A stretch of 64,000 nucleotides of DNA from Pyropia yezoensis (Eukaryota; Rhodophyta; Bangiophyceae; Bangiales; Bangiaceae): NCBI GenBank assembly GCA_009829735.1, contig CM020620.1, forward strand, positions 11,033,420 through 11,097,419. Direction: 5' to 3'. The notes beneath the pieces are model-generated. The model made no database searches, was not told the origin of the DNA, and saw nothing but the letters and a program-made list of their open reading frames with translations. A program made the position numbers and the translations under genes. The stretch's first letter is position 1. The number at the start of each line of letters is the position of its first letter. Of this stretch, positions 30,827 through 41,995 are shown piece by piece.

Positions 30827-32088
30827 TCACCTCCCTCCCACGCCCGGGTGCGGAAACGCGTGGCTTCGACCAAGCCGCCGTCGCTCATCCGCCAAGCCCT
30901 GCACCGCGTCGGCGCGCAAGTCCGCAACGACCCCGTAGTGGTCACTAGGGTACACTCCGTCAACGTCTGGGTGGTCAAACACGACCCGGCAGCGGAGCAC
31001 GGCGCCGCGGCCGTCGGGGGCCGGCGGCGCCACCCAACAATAATCCAACCTCCGGTCCGGCTCCGTCTCGAGCGTCGCCGCCGGGTTGACCGATGGCACG
31101 TACGTTTCGCCAGCGGCAGCGGCAGCCACCGCCGGCGCCGACCGCTGCGCAGCCTCCCACGCGTCCGTCCACGCGGTTGCGACACCCCCGATGGTCGCGT
31201 GGCCGCGCAAGAAACGGAGCTCCGTGGACCCGGCTTCCGCGTTGAAATCGCCGAGGAGCACCGCCGGGAAGAGCCGCGTGTCGCCGTGCGCCGCGCGGAG
31301 GATTGTGGGCGTCATGGCGGCGGCGAGGCGGCCGCGCGCGGCCGCCCACGCGTCGACGGCAACCACCTGCGCTTGCCGCACGGGGCTGTCGTGGAGCTGC
31401 CAGTTAAGGTGGATGGTCGTTACCGACACCAGCCCGGCGGGTGTATGCACAATGGGATTGACCGTTGACCGGCGCTCTTTGGGGGGGAGGAGGGGAAGGG
31501 AGGACGTCTGGCCGCCATTGACGGCACCGCCGTTCAAGTCATCCGCGGCCTGCAACCGGACGGCCTCGGCGGCAGCATCCACTCCGGCGGCGGCGTCACA
31601 GACGGTTGGGGTATACCCCCCTCGGATCGGGGCTCCCACGCGCCGAGCGCGCACGGTAACGCCGTTGCGTCGGCCGACACGATTGGGTGCCGCGCGGCAG
31701 CGGCGTTGCCAATGACCCGCGATGGGTCGCCTCAAAACGGGCTCGCAGCCCCGTACGCCACCGAGTGGAAGCCGAGGCCGTCGAGGAGCTCGTGGCACTG
31801 GTCGTACAGCCGGGCGCCGTCCCGGGCGAGGCACGACTCCCGGGAGGTCACTGTCCGAGGAGCCGTCGACACTGGAGAGGAATGGGGTGGTGCTGCCGAC
31901 TGCGGCAAGTGGGTCACGGAGCATGCCGACAGCGACGCGTCTCGGAGCACCCATTGCAGCGCTAGAACGCCAGGTTGAAGAGCGGCGATCCACGCGGGGA
32001 GACCTCTCAAGCGAGCGGCAAATGTAGGCCCCCATGCCGTGTACCAAACGTTGATGGTTAAGAAGCGCAGAGCCTTGAAGACTTCCAT
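30827..32088 (-). pseudogene. endonuclease/exonuclease/phosphatase-family gene with frameshifts
   Basis: Metal-dependent phosphoesterases of this fold hydrolyse phosphodiesters or phosphoinositides. From ATG 32088 the first frame gives LRFLTINVWYTAWGPTFAAR and VLALQWVLRD, the family's N-W and LQE positions. The metal-binding Glu of LQE is replaced by Trp. Near 31735 coding moves to a frame with VIGNAAAARHPIV (GN-x-x-x-SRHPI block). By about 31600 it moves to a third frame with VSVTTIHLNWQLHDS, LLGDFNAE, RRLDYCWV and YPSDHYGV, ending at TGA 30827-30829. No GT-AG intron explains both shifts. Motifs are well kept, so decay is recent, or base-call errors contribute. Confidence 0.7.
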
Positions 32089-32866
32089 AACGTCCGCACA
32101 TGGGGCGGGAGGGGGGGGAAGGGCACACCAGCGAGCTGCAGAGAAATTTGTGAAATGGTCAGGAGTGATAAATGTTACATGAGCTGATATTGTAGTCACT
32201 GTCAAACCAGCACCAGGCGTACAAGCACAAGAAAGAGAACAGGGTACCCGTGCGCGGCGCAAGAGCAAAAGGCAGTGAAGAGGAGGTGAGCAGCAGAGCG
32301 GGCAACGTGGAATATACCCAGTGAAAGGTATCAATTCGTTCGGTGATCACGGAAATTGAATTGAAATTGATCGTTTTTGGTGAGAATATACGTTTTCTGC
32401 TAATATACAGAAGTCCAGAGAACTTTTTTTCTCTGCACTGTCTTTTTCTTTTCTTTCGTTATACACGATTGCCTCTTTAAGCCGCTCGCCATTCAGACAG
32501 GTCCTTCATGCTTTGCTACGGAGCGTGAATCGTGGGAGCGGACGCACACATTCTCATGGTCTTCGTTGTGCATACTTGTTGCCAAGCAACGCCAGTATTC
32601 TGCTCATGGCCTTCGAGATATGGACCTTGTAACAAACCCCAGAAACGCTCTCGTGTCACTCGTCGGAAAAACAGGCGAGCGTCCCACAGTACCAACACTG
32701 CTTGGTTTCTTTTTTTTCCAAAGTTCTTTTCACATAAACGGCACTCCTCATCAAATATTCTTGGACCCCTTGCATGTGCTCAATTCAGTCACACCTGCCT
32801 TAGACAATGACGCCTCTTCCCCCCACTTGCCGCTCTGTACACACCAGCTGCTGCCATGTAACCGCA

Positions 32867-33640
32867 TCAGGCGCAGCAGCGCGCGAAGGTGAAGATGACA
32901 AGCCCCAATCCACTCACCCCCGCAGCGACAGCAGCTGTAGTACCCGCCGGACGCACAACGGTGCGTAGACGCGGGTACACCCGGTCATAGCACCCTCGCG
33001 ACGTTAAGTCGCCCGCTTTCGGCCGCAGCGTGCAGTTGGGACACACCTGAAGCTGCCCGCTCGTACAGCTTCCGTCCGCTATCGCGGTCGAGTCGCAGCC
33101 CGCGCACTGGTCATCAAAACAGCCGCGGCATTGAAACTCTCGCTCAACGTCGCACGCCGAGAGAGGTGCCGAAGAGACGGTCGTTGCCCAAACGTCACTG
33201 AAGAAGGACCGCGTGTCGGCATAGTCAATGCCGCCCTCGGAGATGGTCAGCAACACGGTTGCGGAGAAGGTCATTGCCGCGACAAGCACATTCATTGCGA
33301 GCACGTAGATGATGGCAGAAAAGAGGGAGCAGCAGCCTTGGCCGACAGCAAGTATGCCCATAATGGCCAGGACAATGAGCCCAGCGCCGGCGCACACCGA
33401 TATGATGCCAATGTAGACGTTGGCAGCAAGAACAGAGCCGCTGCAGTCAAGGCTGCCATACCCGGCGTCACTCTGGTTCGCAATGGCCCACGCGCCGGTC
33501 GCGTTGAGCGCCACTCCGGCCGCAATCGTCAACACTGCAAACAACGTGTAAAGGGAGCCGAAGAAAGCCCCCAACTTGCTGTTCCGCGGCGGGGTGTCCC
33601 CATAATCGCTCTTCGCGTCTCGGCCGAAGCCGCGGCCCAT
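32867..33640 (-). CDS. tetraspanin-like four-TM membrane protein
   Basis: An intact single-exon ORF of 257 residues with four hydrophobic segments: LYTLFAVLTIAAGVALNATG, VYIGIISVCAGAGLIVLAIM, FSAIIYVLAMNVLVAAMTFS and TTAAVAAGVSGLGLVIFTFA. The topology is short N-tail, small loop, two close helices, a large Cys-rich loop (CDVEREFQCRGCFDDQCAGC and further Cys), then the last helix. This is the tetraspanin plan, although the CCG signature is CRGC here. Tetraspanins organise plasma-membrane microdomains. It starts at ATG 33640 and stops at TGA 32867-32869. It is one of the few undamaged genes in this half of the window. Confidence 0.7.
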   Translation of the reverse strand: MGRGFGRDAKSDYGDTPPRNSKLGAFFGSLYTLFAVLTIAAGVALNATGAWAIANQSDAGYGSLDCSGSVLAANVYIGIISVCAGAGLIVLAIMGILAVGQGCCSLFSAIIYVLAMNVLVAAMTFSATVLLTISEGGIDYADTRSFFSDVWATTVSSAPLSACDVEREFQCRGCFDDQCAGCDSTAIADGSCTSGQLQVCPNCTLRPKAGDLTSRGCYDRVYPRLRTVVRPAGTTAAVAAGVSGLGLVIFTFARCCA

Positions 33641-35164
33641 GGTTCACGAGAAAAAACGAAGCAACAACACGATCCACAAAGGTGTGCGAGAACGCGGCAA
33701 GTACATGCGAGGATGCGTTCAGGCACCACCGGTCGCGGTGAATACTGCTTAGTAAAGATAGCGGAGACACTTCGAGAGGTGGCACAAACGCCCTGCCACT
33801 GCGCGAGACCACTGATTAGCCACCTACTTCTCAGCATCGTGCCACTGCTGAGGAGCTTTGCGATGCGCACGCCATGCCAGGGCCGCCACTCGAAAGGCTC
33901 CAAAGCATGAGATCTGGCTCTCCTGTATCCACTCCTTCGCGTCACGGCAGCCCTTACAGCAGGGATCAGTTTACGAGCAGCTCCCGTCGACCCCATTTCG
34001 AGAGCAGTGCACCAGGAGTGTTTCCGGCCCATTCTGCCAAGTCGTCGGGTCATTGCCCTCGTTAGGCCTGGCCTGACTGTTGCCATAAGGGTCACAAAAC
34101 GCTGCAGTAAGGTTGCCGCACTGGTAGACTTAACCGGTAGACGATATCGGCAAATCGCAACATTTCGTTCGGTAGACGGTATCATTTATTTTTTGAGAGC
34201 ACGATATTTATCGGTATGGACCATTCATCAGAACTTACATGAGAGGGGGCCGAACAGTCATAGAATCACTATGTCCAGAAGCCTTCAAGATGCATTTGGC
34301 GCTTGTTTCATGGACTGGTATATGATGCATAGTGAGCGTGTTGCCTCGAGGCGCACTGGGCCTCAAGACGCCCGGGCTTCGTGCCTGGCTCTCTGACACC
34401 TGAGCAGCGAAGTTGGCGTCGGCAGTCTGCTGACTGAGAGGTCAATCAAGTCAGTGAAATCGGTGCTACTACCATAAGCACAACTTCGAAGATCAACGTT
34501 GTTTGAACTATTCATGTGTCGATATACCGTCAAAAAAATGGGGAAATCGGCAAGTCGACCGATAATACTTGTTTTCAATCATTGCAATAGAGATCTGCAA
34601 CCGTACCTGAAGCGGGTCATGTGTGGACACTTGCGAGCGGACCGTTACACCAGCATCAGCACCCCCCCGAGCGGCGGATCTGTGAACTGTTCAGCAAGGG
34701 CCTCAATCCAGACTCATTGGAGTCAGCACGCAGTGTGCTCTCCAGCTGGACCCAGGCAGCGCCTCGCCTGGCTGTGTAAACACAGGCTGTCAACAACGAC
34801 GCTCTGGTATTGCTTGTTGCCCAATTCTGTCCTCTCGGCGCAGGATAGTTTGTGCGTTTCCATTGCAGCACGAGTTCTGATTGGACGAAAACCGCGACAC
34901 CAATGCATATCGAGCCCACTCACTTCGCAATGCGCCCTAAGGACCGGTAATCGCACATCCGGCACCTTCTTGGATCTGAACTGCTCTCGATGTATCTGAA
35001 GAAATATCAACATCGAAGGATTGTGTACTTGTCTGCGTGCAGAGAGAAGAAAAAATAGAAACAACCTCAAGAGAACGTGAGATCCCGATTGTGCAATACC
35101 GATATGAACAAAGTTGCTAAGATCAATATATATGTCATATTGGGTGGTGCGTATAACAAAACAT
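33641..35164. other. intergenic region, no recognisable gene
   Basis: Composition drops towards 45-50 percent GC. Frames are short and lack motifs. A weak inverted relation between aacttaaccggtagacgatatcgg (34125-34150) and later gtcgatataccgtc (34516-34530) was noted but not resolved into an element. Confidence 0.35.
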
Positions 35165-35271
35165 GGGGTTGTAGCTCAGTGGTTGTCACGTTCAGTGCCG
35201 CTCCAGAGTGCGCGCTTCGCATAACAGTTCGTGAGTGCGCGAGGTCCAGGGATCGATCCCCTGCTGCTCCA
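35165..35271 (+). tRNA. tRNA-Ala (anticodon CGC) with two introns, one in the D-loop
   Basis: Acceptor 5' arm GGGGTTG (35165-35171) pairs with CTGCTCC (35264-35270), including the G3-U70 wobble that identifies alanine tRNAs; discriminator A35271. D-stem GCTC/GAGT (35174-35177, 35206-35209). Anticodon stem CGCGC/GCGCG (35211-35215, 35237-35241), perfect, with anticodon CGC at 35218-35220. T-stem CAGGG/CCCTG (35247-35251, 35259-35263), perfect, with loop ATCGATC. The D-loop becomes AGTGGTTA if about 20 bases (35185-35204) are removed, and the anticodon loop becomes TTCGCAT if 14 bases (35222-35235) are removed after position 37. The result is exactly 73 nt. Intron borders may shift by a base. 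There is one T6:T67 mismatch and no T4 run close downstream. Confidence 0.88.
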
Positions 35272-35780
35272 TACCTTCTACCCCGTAAGGGAGGCTCATC
35301 ACGCTCGAAGTTGTACGACATACAGCACTGCGCATGGTGCAGTGCTTTGCTTGTACCGTGACGATGGTCTGAAGCCCGTATTTCCGTGAAAACGGCTAGC
35401 TCAAGGCTGAATGCGGAATCTCCCGAAGCATGAAGAATACCAACGAAATTCATGTGACAGTATCACGAAGTCTCGAAGGATATTAAGTTCGATGCAAGCA
35501 GCCCTGCGGTGGGACACGCCGGAATGCACTGCGTGCAGTTCGAGCACGTGATTGATGGCTACCGACGGGTAGCCCCCAAACACGAAGCGTGCACGACGTG
35601 CACATGTGTGGCCAAGAATGCGTCGCAACCACGGTCCTCTTAGGCGCAAAGAAATGCTCCCTCTACTACCTCCACGACCAGACTTTTTCCAGAGAAGAAA
35701 CACAAGCCGGCCAGCGCCCGGCGTTTCAAGCAGTGCCTACGGCTTGCATTGTGTGCACCCACGCCACAGCAGCGTCTCCT
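35272..35780. other. intergenic region downstream of tRNA
   Basis: No gene was recognised. An oligo-T pol III terminator is not evident within about 100 bases of the tRNA end; the nearest T-rich motif is CTTCT at 35275. Confidence 0.35.
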
Positions 35781-36338
35781 TCAGTCGTCGCAAGCGTCAT
35801 CCCCCCGCAGCCGCGGCCCGTCGCTCTCGTCGGCCGCACCTCCCCTCCGTGTGCTCTCCACCACGTCACTCACCCTTTCCGCGGCATCACGCCCGTGGGG
35901 CCCGTCGCCGACGCCGTCAAGCACCCCTCCCAGGACGTCCCCCTTCACCACGCGCCCCCACACGCCCACCCACCCCAACCGATCCGCCCACAGCGAACAC
36001 CCCTGCAGCGTCTGTGCGTCACCGACGACCACCACCCCGCATTGCACGCGCGTGAGCGCCATGTTGGCCGGCCGCGCGTCGGCCTCAAAGCCCACGCGCG
36101 CCGCCGCGCCGGACCGCACCGTGGAGAAAAGGATGAGTGCCTTTTCGCGCCCCTGAAAGCCGTCCACCGTAGCCACTTCTGTGCCCGCCGTGCTCGGCGA
36201 GGCGGCGAGGGCGCGGACGAGCGCCCGGGCCTGCGCCGCGTACAGCTTGGTGATGCCCATGTCGGCGGGTGTTAATGGCGCCGCCGCGCCCCCACCGCTG
36301 CCGTCAGCGAGAACTGCAATATGTGCCTTGAAGTACAC
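35781..36338 (-). pseudogene. C-terminal fragment of a UPF1-type superfamily 1 helicase
   Basis: The frame shows the last motifs of SF1B RNA/DNA helicases. ITKLYAAQARALVRAL is followed by motif V-like VATVDGFQGREKALILFSTV, then motif VI-like DARPANMALTRVQCGVVVVG, then GDAQTLQGCSLWADRLGWV. The ATP-binding motifs I-IV should lie upstream on the minus strand beyond 36338, but only unrelated short frames occur there. It is therefore a fragment or a terminal exon. The C-terminal tail is charged and disordered, ending at 35781. Confidence 0.7.
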
Positions 36339-39300
36339 AACAGGTGTGAATGTCGACGCCGTACAGGAGAACTAGGCGAACGTAATTTTCTCTAGAGAGT
36401 CGGGTACTTGGAAGGGTTGCGCGGAAGTCGTAGCCTATTGCACTAACCGTGATCCCCGCGCAAGACTTAGCCGCTTGCACCCGGTTTATGGCTGGCAGAG
36501 CACGACAGGCGTCTGTCATGCTTCTATTCCCCTCGAGAGCGCTTGGTGTTGAGCTCGGACCAAGCACCTGAGACATGTTGGAGAGCGATAAGCAAACGGA
36601 TCCAGGATCGGACTAAAACTCCTCAGATTCCAGTCCCGTTTACGCGAAAAAACCCAAAAATAATTTGAATGTTTCCGAGGGCTGCTCACTGAATAATGCT
36701 GAGACGGGCTTCTTGAGGTCGTGAGCCAACATCGTGGCTCGCCCCTCAGCTGAGTATTGCAACTATGTCGGGCGGCTTTGGCCTCTCGCGTGCGTGCGTG
36801 TCACGCACGTTCAAGTTCCGACAAGGTCGGGTGCTCTCCATCGTAAAATTTGATGCAGATCATGGTGTTTGATGCTGGTTTGGACGTGTGATCAACGTAT
36901 TTGATTCTGTTTTGGACGTGTGATCGACGTCGGTTAGAAGCACGATCGATGGAGATCGCCGGGGAGCCTAGCTCGGCACACCTAGTTCAGGGCGGTCTTA
37001 CAACTTTTTGGAATTACATGGCCACGTAAGTTATTCCAGAGCCCAAATTTGAAGCAGACTATTTCAGCTCCATTCCAGAGAGTGTAAGGCAGTCCTCCTC
37101 GGAACGCGGCCGTCGTTCCTTACTTCTTTCTCGTCTTTCAGGCCCACAAGTGCGAAGAAGGACGTTTCCGTACCTCCCGTGATGCTATCTCCAAGCAATG
37201 ATGGTTCCAAGAATGACTGTTGTGCCGTATGAGACCATGACAAGTGAGATAAGTGATGGGGTGGATATGTACGTTACATCGACTTTTGACTATCAGCTTT
37301 GCACACTTCTCCCAACGTTTAAGACTGCTTCACGAGGATGCAGAACAGCCTGCTGATCATTTTTGTGTCGTCGTCTTCGCATTGTTCGCCATGCACTTCG
37401 CTATCAATGTTTCTTCGAAGGCACTTGCTGGATGCACAGAGAGCGGGCTGTCGGATTCGTGAAACATGCGATAAAAAGAGCGCCACTTGCCTATATGGGA
37501 GCAAGGTATAGCCCTGCTGGAAACAGAAATACGTCTCATATGTGCGACAGATACCGCTGCAATCTTCCGTTGTCCTGTCATCGACGATGCAGTTGTTGTG
37601 GAGAGCGTGCGAGCCGTGGCCACCAAACAATTCGAAGAGACGGTCAACTGTATAATATATGTTCCGGAAGTGACTTATTGCGCCGAGGATAATCGAGCCA
37701 CAAACGCTCCCAGTCAGCAATGCAGCGGGGAGGGGACGCCACGTGAATGATTGCTGATAAACACAATCACGCAACGTTCGATTTCCAGGATAGAAGCCTG
37801 AAAATAAAGGATCATCCAATAGAAAATCATTGTGCATGCTGTTCTTCAAAGCGCGCCAATGGGACGCAGTGGGTGCGTTTGAAAGGCTGTATGTCCGCAG
37901 AAGGGTGATTGTATCTAGGGGTGACGCACACAATCTGCTCCCCCTGATCCGCTTTGTATGGACCAAACAGCATTGGGAACTCGTTTTGTGTGTGCGCTCG
38001 GACAGTGATGATGACCCATTCCCATTATGAATAGGACGTGAAATCGATGCCGGTCTGACGCTCGATTCACGTAACTACAGGCCTGCGTTTGGGTTCTGGT
38101 ATTCAGAAAATGGAAGATCGAGTCAGAGGCCTGCACGTTGCGAAAACGTGTTAGTTTCAAACTTGAATTCAGAATCCTGGGAATTATTGCTGGCTGTGCC
38201 ATCAAGGGGCCCGAATACCGGGAGTGTACGACGATTTTTCGTGAGGCCACGTCTTCATCACTCGTCTTGAACGTGCTTCCGTAGAGCCGACCTCGGTTGA
38301 CTCACATATTTTCATCGAACTAAAATATACATAGAAAAGGTCCAGCTGTTTTGGACAAGTATGTCATACATACATATGGTGCGTTCGCCAAAAGTGATAC
38401 ACCCGGCTTTTTCCAGGCGCAAACACCCTCAATGCTCACAGTGTGCTGGGGGTGGCCCGAAAAATTTCTTGGCTGACGTGCTGACCAGGCCTCGCACGAG
38501 ACGCGTTGTCACGTGGTGAGCCCCTCATTTAGACCTTCCCGACGTCTTCTGTGGACCAATGCCTACGGCAGATCCCAGAAAAATGGACACATCGCTCTTT
38601 GCTTCACGAACAACCCCTCTCAGAAGCGGCCAGAACCGCAGGTCGCTGTTCGCGAAGTCCCCGAAAGTTGACAGGAGATGTGCGCACGAGTGGGAATGCC
38701 AGGACCTTTGTTGAATGTCGTGCTTGTCGCTGCCCGGAAACGAGCACTGAGGGGGTATGAGTGGCTCTGTGGCTTGGTGAAAGGGTCCAGTTCTTAATTG
38801 AAGGCTACTTTCCACGAATTTGCTGCAGTACTTCGGCTTCTCTTCTCTCTTCGCGAAGCAATGTTGGCACATCCGTAATTAGGCCCCGCAATTCATTCGC
38901 TTCAACGCGTCATCCTCTAGTACGCTTGCATGAGAGCCACGAATATCACATTTCAGAGGCGACTATCTCGGCTTCGATGCTGACTTCGACGTCGACAACC
39001 TTAGCCAGTGAAGGGTGCAATTCTTAATCCTGGCGTGCAAAGGCGCGGATGTGGTGGCTGACTGCTGCGCACCGCAATCTCAGCAGCGCTTTCTCAATCT
39101 CGATCCAGTGCCCCGTGCTGTCATGGGTGGAGCGTAACCACTTGTTTTTTCTCATAGTCTCCCTCCTCCGTCTCGTGAGGCTGTAGGCCAAAGATGATTT
39201 CCATCGGCCACATTCTTTTTGAGATGAAGCGTCTGGCATGGCCACTCTGATTGAGCCAAGTCCCCACCGGCGCGCACTTAGCCAGGTGCTGTGCACTCAG

Positions 39301-39990
39301 CCTCTCGTCCCACAATAGTTCAAAACTGCTTGCCCCCAGAACTGGTACAAACGCTGCCCAACAGTCCCGGATTCTTTAATAACAGACCACAAAAAAAGAC
39401 AGCTCACGTATCCCCACAGAGAAAAGGGTCCACCATTCGGATGACGGTTACGGGGGGCGTGGGAGCGTATCGGTCAACGACCAGATGCGAGACCGCCGTC
39501 GCGGCAGTGCAATCTGCTGCCGTGCTTTTATTGAAGCAAGTCAACATTGCCGAGGGCTCATTGTGTTGAATATTACCATCCCCAGGAAATCTGACACTAA
39601 CAAACATTGTATGATCATATGAAAGACACCACCGAAAAAAACATGCCATTACTTCTTTACCTCCGCGCAAAAAAAAAAACCATAACAGAGCCACAATGAA
39701 CGCAACGCACTCAGCACCGCAAGTCAGAAATATGGCAATAAAGAAAGAGCCATATAGAAAGGAAGGAATGGTACGGATGTGAAAAACGATATGAGGAACA
39801 ACAAAATAACAACACTGAACGCACACATTCCCACGGTATCCGCCAACATCGAGGGAAGCAGCAAAAGCGTACGCAATTGCAGCCTGATAGAGCAATAACC
39901 ATTACAAAACGAAATAGCGCCAGGGAGGCTGAATATGGCGAACAAACAGAGCGACGACAAAAAAAGGAGCTCAAAAGAGAAAAAAAAAAC
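36339..39990. other. low-GC intergenic region without recognisable genes
   Basis: Moderate-GC sequence with many short frames. The longest coherent ones are a 215-residue minus-strand frame at 37319-37966 and a hydrophobic 163-residue minus-strand frame at 39404-39895; neither has a motif I can assign, and I do not call them genes. A short imperfect duplication (ttttggacgtgtgatc) occurs at about 36880-36930. Confidence 0.3.
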
Positions 39991-39994
39991 GGGG

Positions 39995-40135
39995 GCGGCG
40001 CCGGCCGGCGGGAGCGGCGGCGCCTGACGGGAGCGGCGACGGCCGGCGGGGGCGGCGACAGCCGGCGGGGAAGGCGCCGGCCGCCGGGAGCGGCGCCGGC
40101 TGGCGGGGGCAGCGACGGCCGGCGGGGACGGCGTG
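39995..40135. repeat. GC-rich short tandem repeat (about 21-24 bp unit)
   Basis: Units of the form ggcggcgacggccggcggggg recur with variation inside otherwise low-GC DNA, making a sharp composition island of about 140 bases. The Arg/Gly- or Pro/Ala-rich frames it creates on both strands are repeat products. Confidence 0.8.
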
Positions 40136-41540
40136 ATATTGATTCGCACGGTTGTTCCATCCTGTGTGGCAGGGATTTGTTGGCCCAGCATTGGTCACGA
40201 ATGTTGTGGGGGCTGTGACCGTTATATATGATTGGCTCTATTGGAAGGTGAGCGATTCACAGTTTCAGTTGAGCTGTTTGTGAAGCGAAGTGCAGCCAAG
40301 GATGGGTTGTCCCTTTTTGGGGGATCTGCCGTAACAACCACATTCAGCTCCGCCGGAATTCATACTTCTCGGACCGCAGTTTCGTAACCGGCTAGTGCGG
40401 ACGCTAAGTGAAGCTTGCATGGGGGGTCGACGATACGAGAAAGACTGTGCCAAGCGTTACAAGCCATCCTTTTTCAGATTGTATTCCTGTTTTCTCAATT
40501 CTGGCCGATGTGATCGAAGTCAAGGTTAAGATCAAGTCCTGGAAGCAACCTGTTGGCCATCCATTCAGCTGGATAAACCCAGCGGACAAATGGGAAGTTG
40601 ACCGGAACCCAGTCTTGACTTTGATCAGATGAGACAAACTTGAGAAAACAGCAATATATTGGCATGATAGTGGCACGTGGCCTAGCTCCGATATTTCGTA
40701 ATATCTCGTCTTAGTGAGGACATAGCTGATTGGCCAACCTGTCGTTTGAGAGCGAGACTCTCGCGTGTCTTAAAGCTCGTTTTCTGGTGGTCCACCAGAA
40801 GCCGGCTCACAGGGGTCAAGAACGACAGTGACCCGGCGTTGTGCGTGCTGACACTATCATGTAGGTGATCTAGGGGACCCTGTTCGAGGAGGACCGCATC
40901 AAACCACCTCCGGTCCACAAGTAGAAGAAAAAGTCGGGGTGTCTCGTACAGCCTTTGCTCAGATATATGATGTTCACTTATAAAACACCTGTCATGTAAA
41001 TGAGCACATCTCGATCGCCCTCGCGTCGGGCCCAGTGACACATGCAAAATACTTGAATTCAATCAAGCTGGAGCAGTACGCGATCGAGAATTTGATTCTA
41101 GTAAACCCACTGGCATGAATCGACGAACTCTGCAGAAGCCTCTCTGGCGACGGGAGATGGATGTTTGATGGCATAATTGAGCGCTACTTGTGTCTCAGGG
41201 TTTGTAGAGTCCACGATCGATCCTCCAATGTGCCTCGGCGAGTGATGATTTTGAGTGAGATTGCTCAATACGCTGTAAGTTACTCGGTGGGCTACAAAGT
41301 GCGCCATCCTGTTTACATGCGAGCAAAGACTGTATGGTACGTTGCACAAAAAAGATACATCGAGCATTACTTTCTTTCTTCTCCGGCGTTGTTCGGGCCA
41401 CACCCCTCGGCCAATCAGGTGCCTCGGGAATTTGCCCCGGTGTAATGGACTGGTCCTGCTTGATGGTGGGCTCCTTTCGGGTGTGGTGTGCACGCTCATT
41501 AGTCAGGCTTTTGGGAAAGTGTGCAGGGTTTTGACGGCCG
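40136..41540. other. intergenic region, no recognisable gene
   Basis: Frames up to about 130 residues without motifs. No structural RNA or terminal repeat was identified. Confidence 0.3.
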
Positions 41541-41995
41541 CCGCGGTGGCCACGCCAGGGGTGTCGCCGGTGCTGCGGTCGGCGTCGGCGACGGCGGCGA
41601 CGGTGGCGACGGTGGCGACGGTGGCGACGGGGGTGGCAGCGGCGGCGGCGGCGTCGGTGGCGACGGCCGTGGCGGTGGCGACGGTAGCGCCTGGGGCGGC
41701 GGTGGCGACGCGGTGGCGGGGGCGACGGCCGTGGCGGTGGCGACGGCGGTGGCGACGCGGTGGCGGGGGCGACGGCCGTGGCGGAGGCGACGGCGGTGGC
41801 GACTGGGGTGGCGGTGGCGACGGGGTGGCGGGGGCGACGGCGGCGGCGGCGGCGTTGGTGGCGACGGCCGTGGTGGTGGCGACGGCGGTGGCGACGGGCG
41901 TGGTAGTGGCGACGGCGGTGGCGACGGGCGTGGTGGTGGCGACGGGGGTGGCCGTGGCGACGGGGCTATACGTGGCGACGGGGGTTTTGGTAGCT
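41541..41995. repeat. GTGGCGACG simple-repeat block
   Basis: A 9-base unit GTGGCGACG and its variants (GGGGGCGACGG, GTGGCGGTG) repeat for about 450 bases. On the minus strand this reads as repeating Val-Ala-Thr, on the plus strand as Gly/Asp- or Val/Ala/Thr-rich sequence. A minus-strand frame of 287 residues (41503-42366) spans it and ends in Pro-rich sequence; I treat it as repeat-driven. Confidence 0.9.

Noticed and set aside
37319-37966. 215-residue minus-strand ORF as a gene
   Set aside because: No motif, no homologous copy in the window and no supporting signals. It remains an open frame only.
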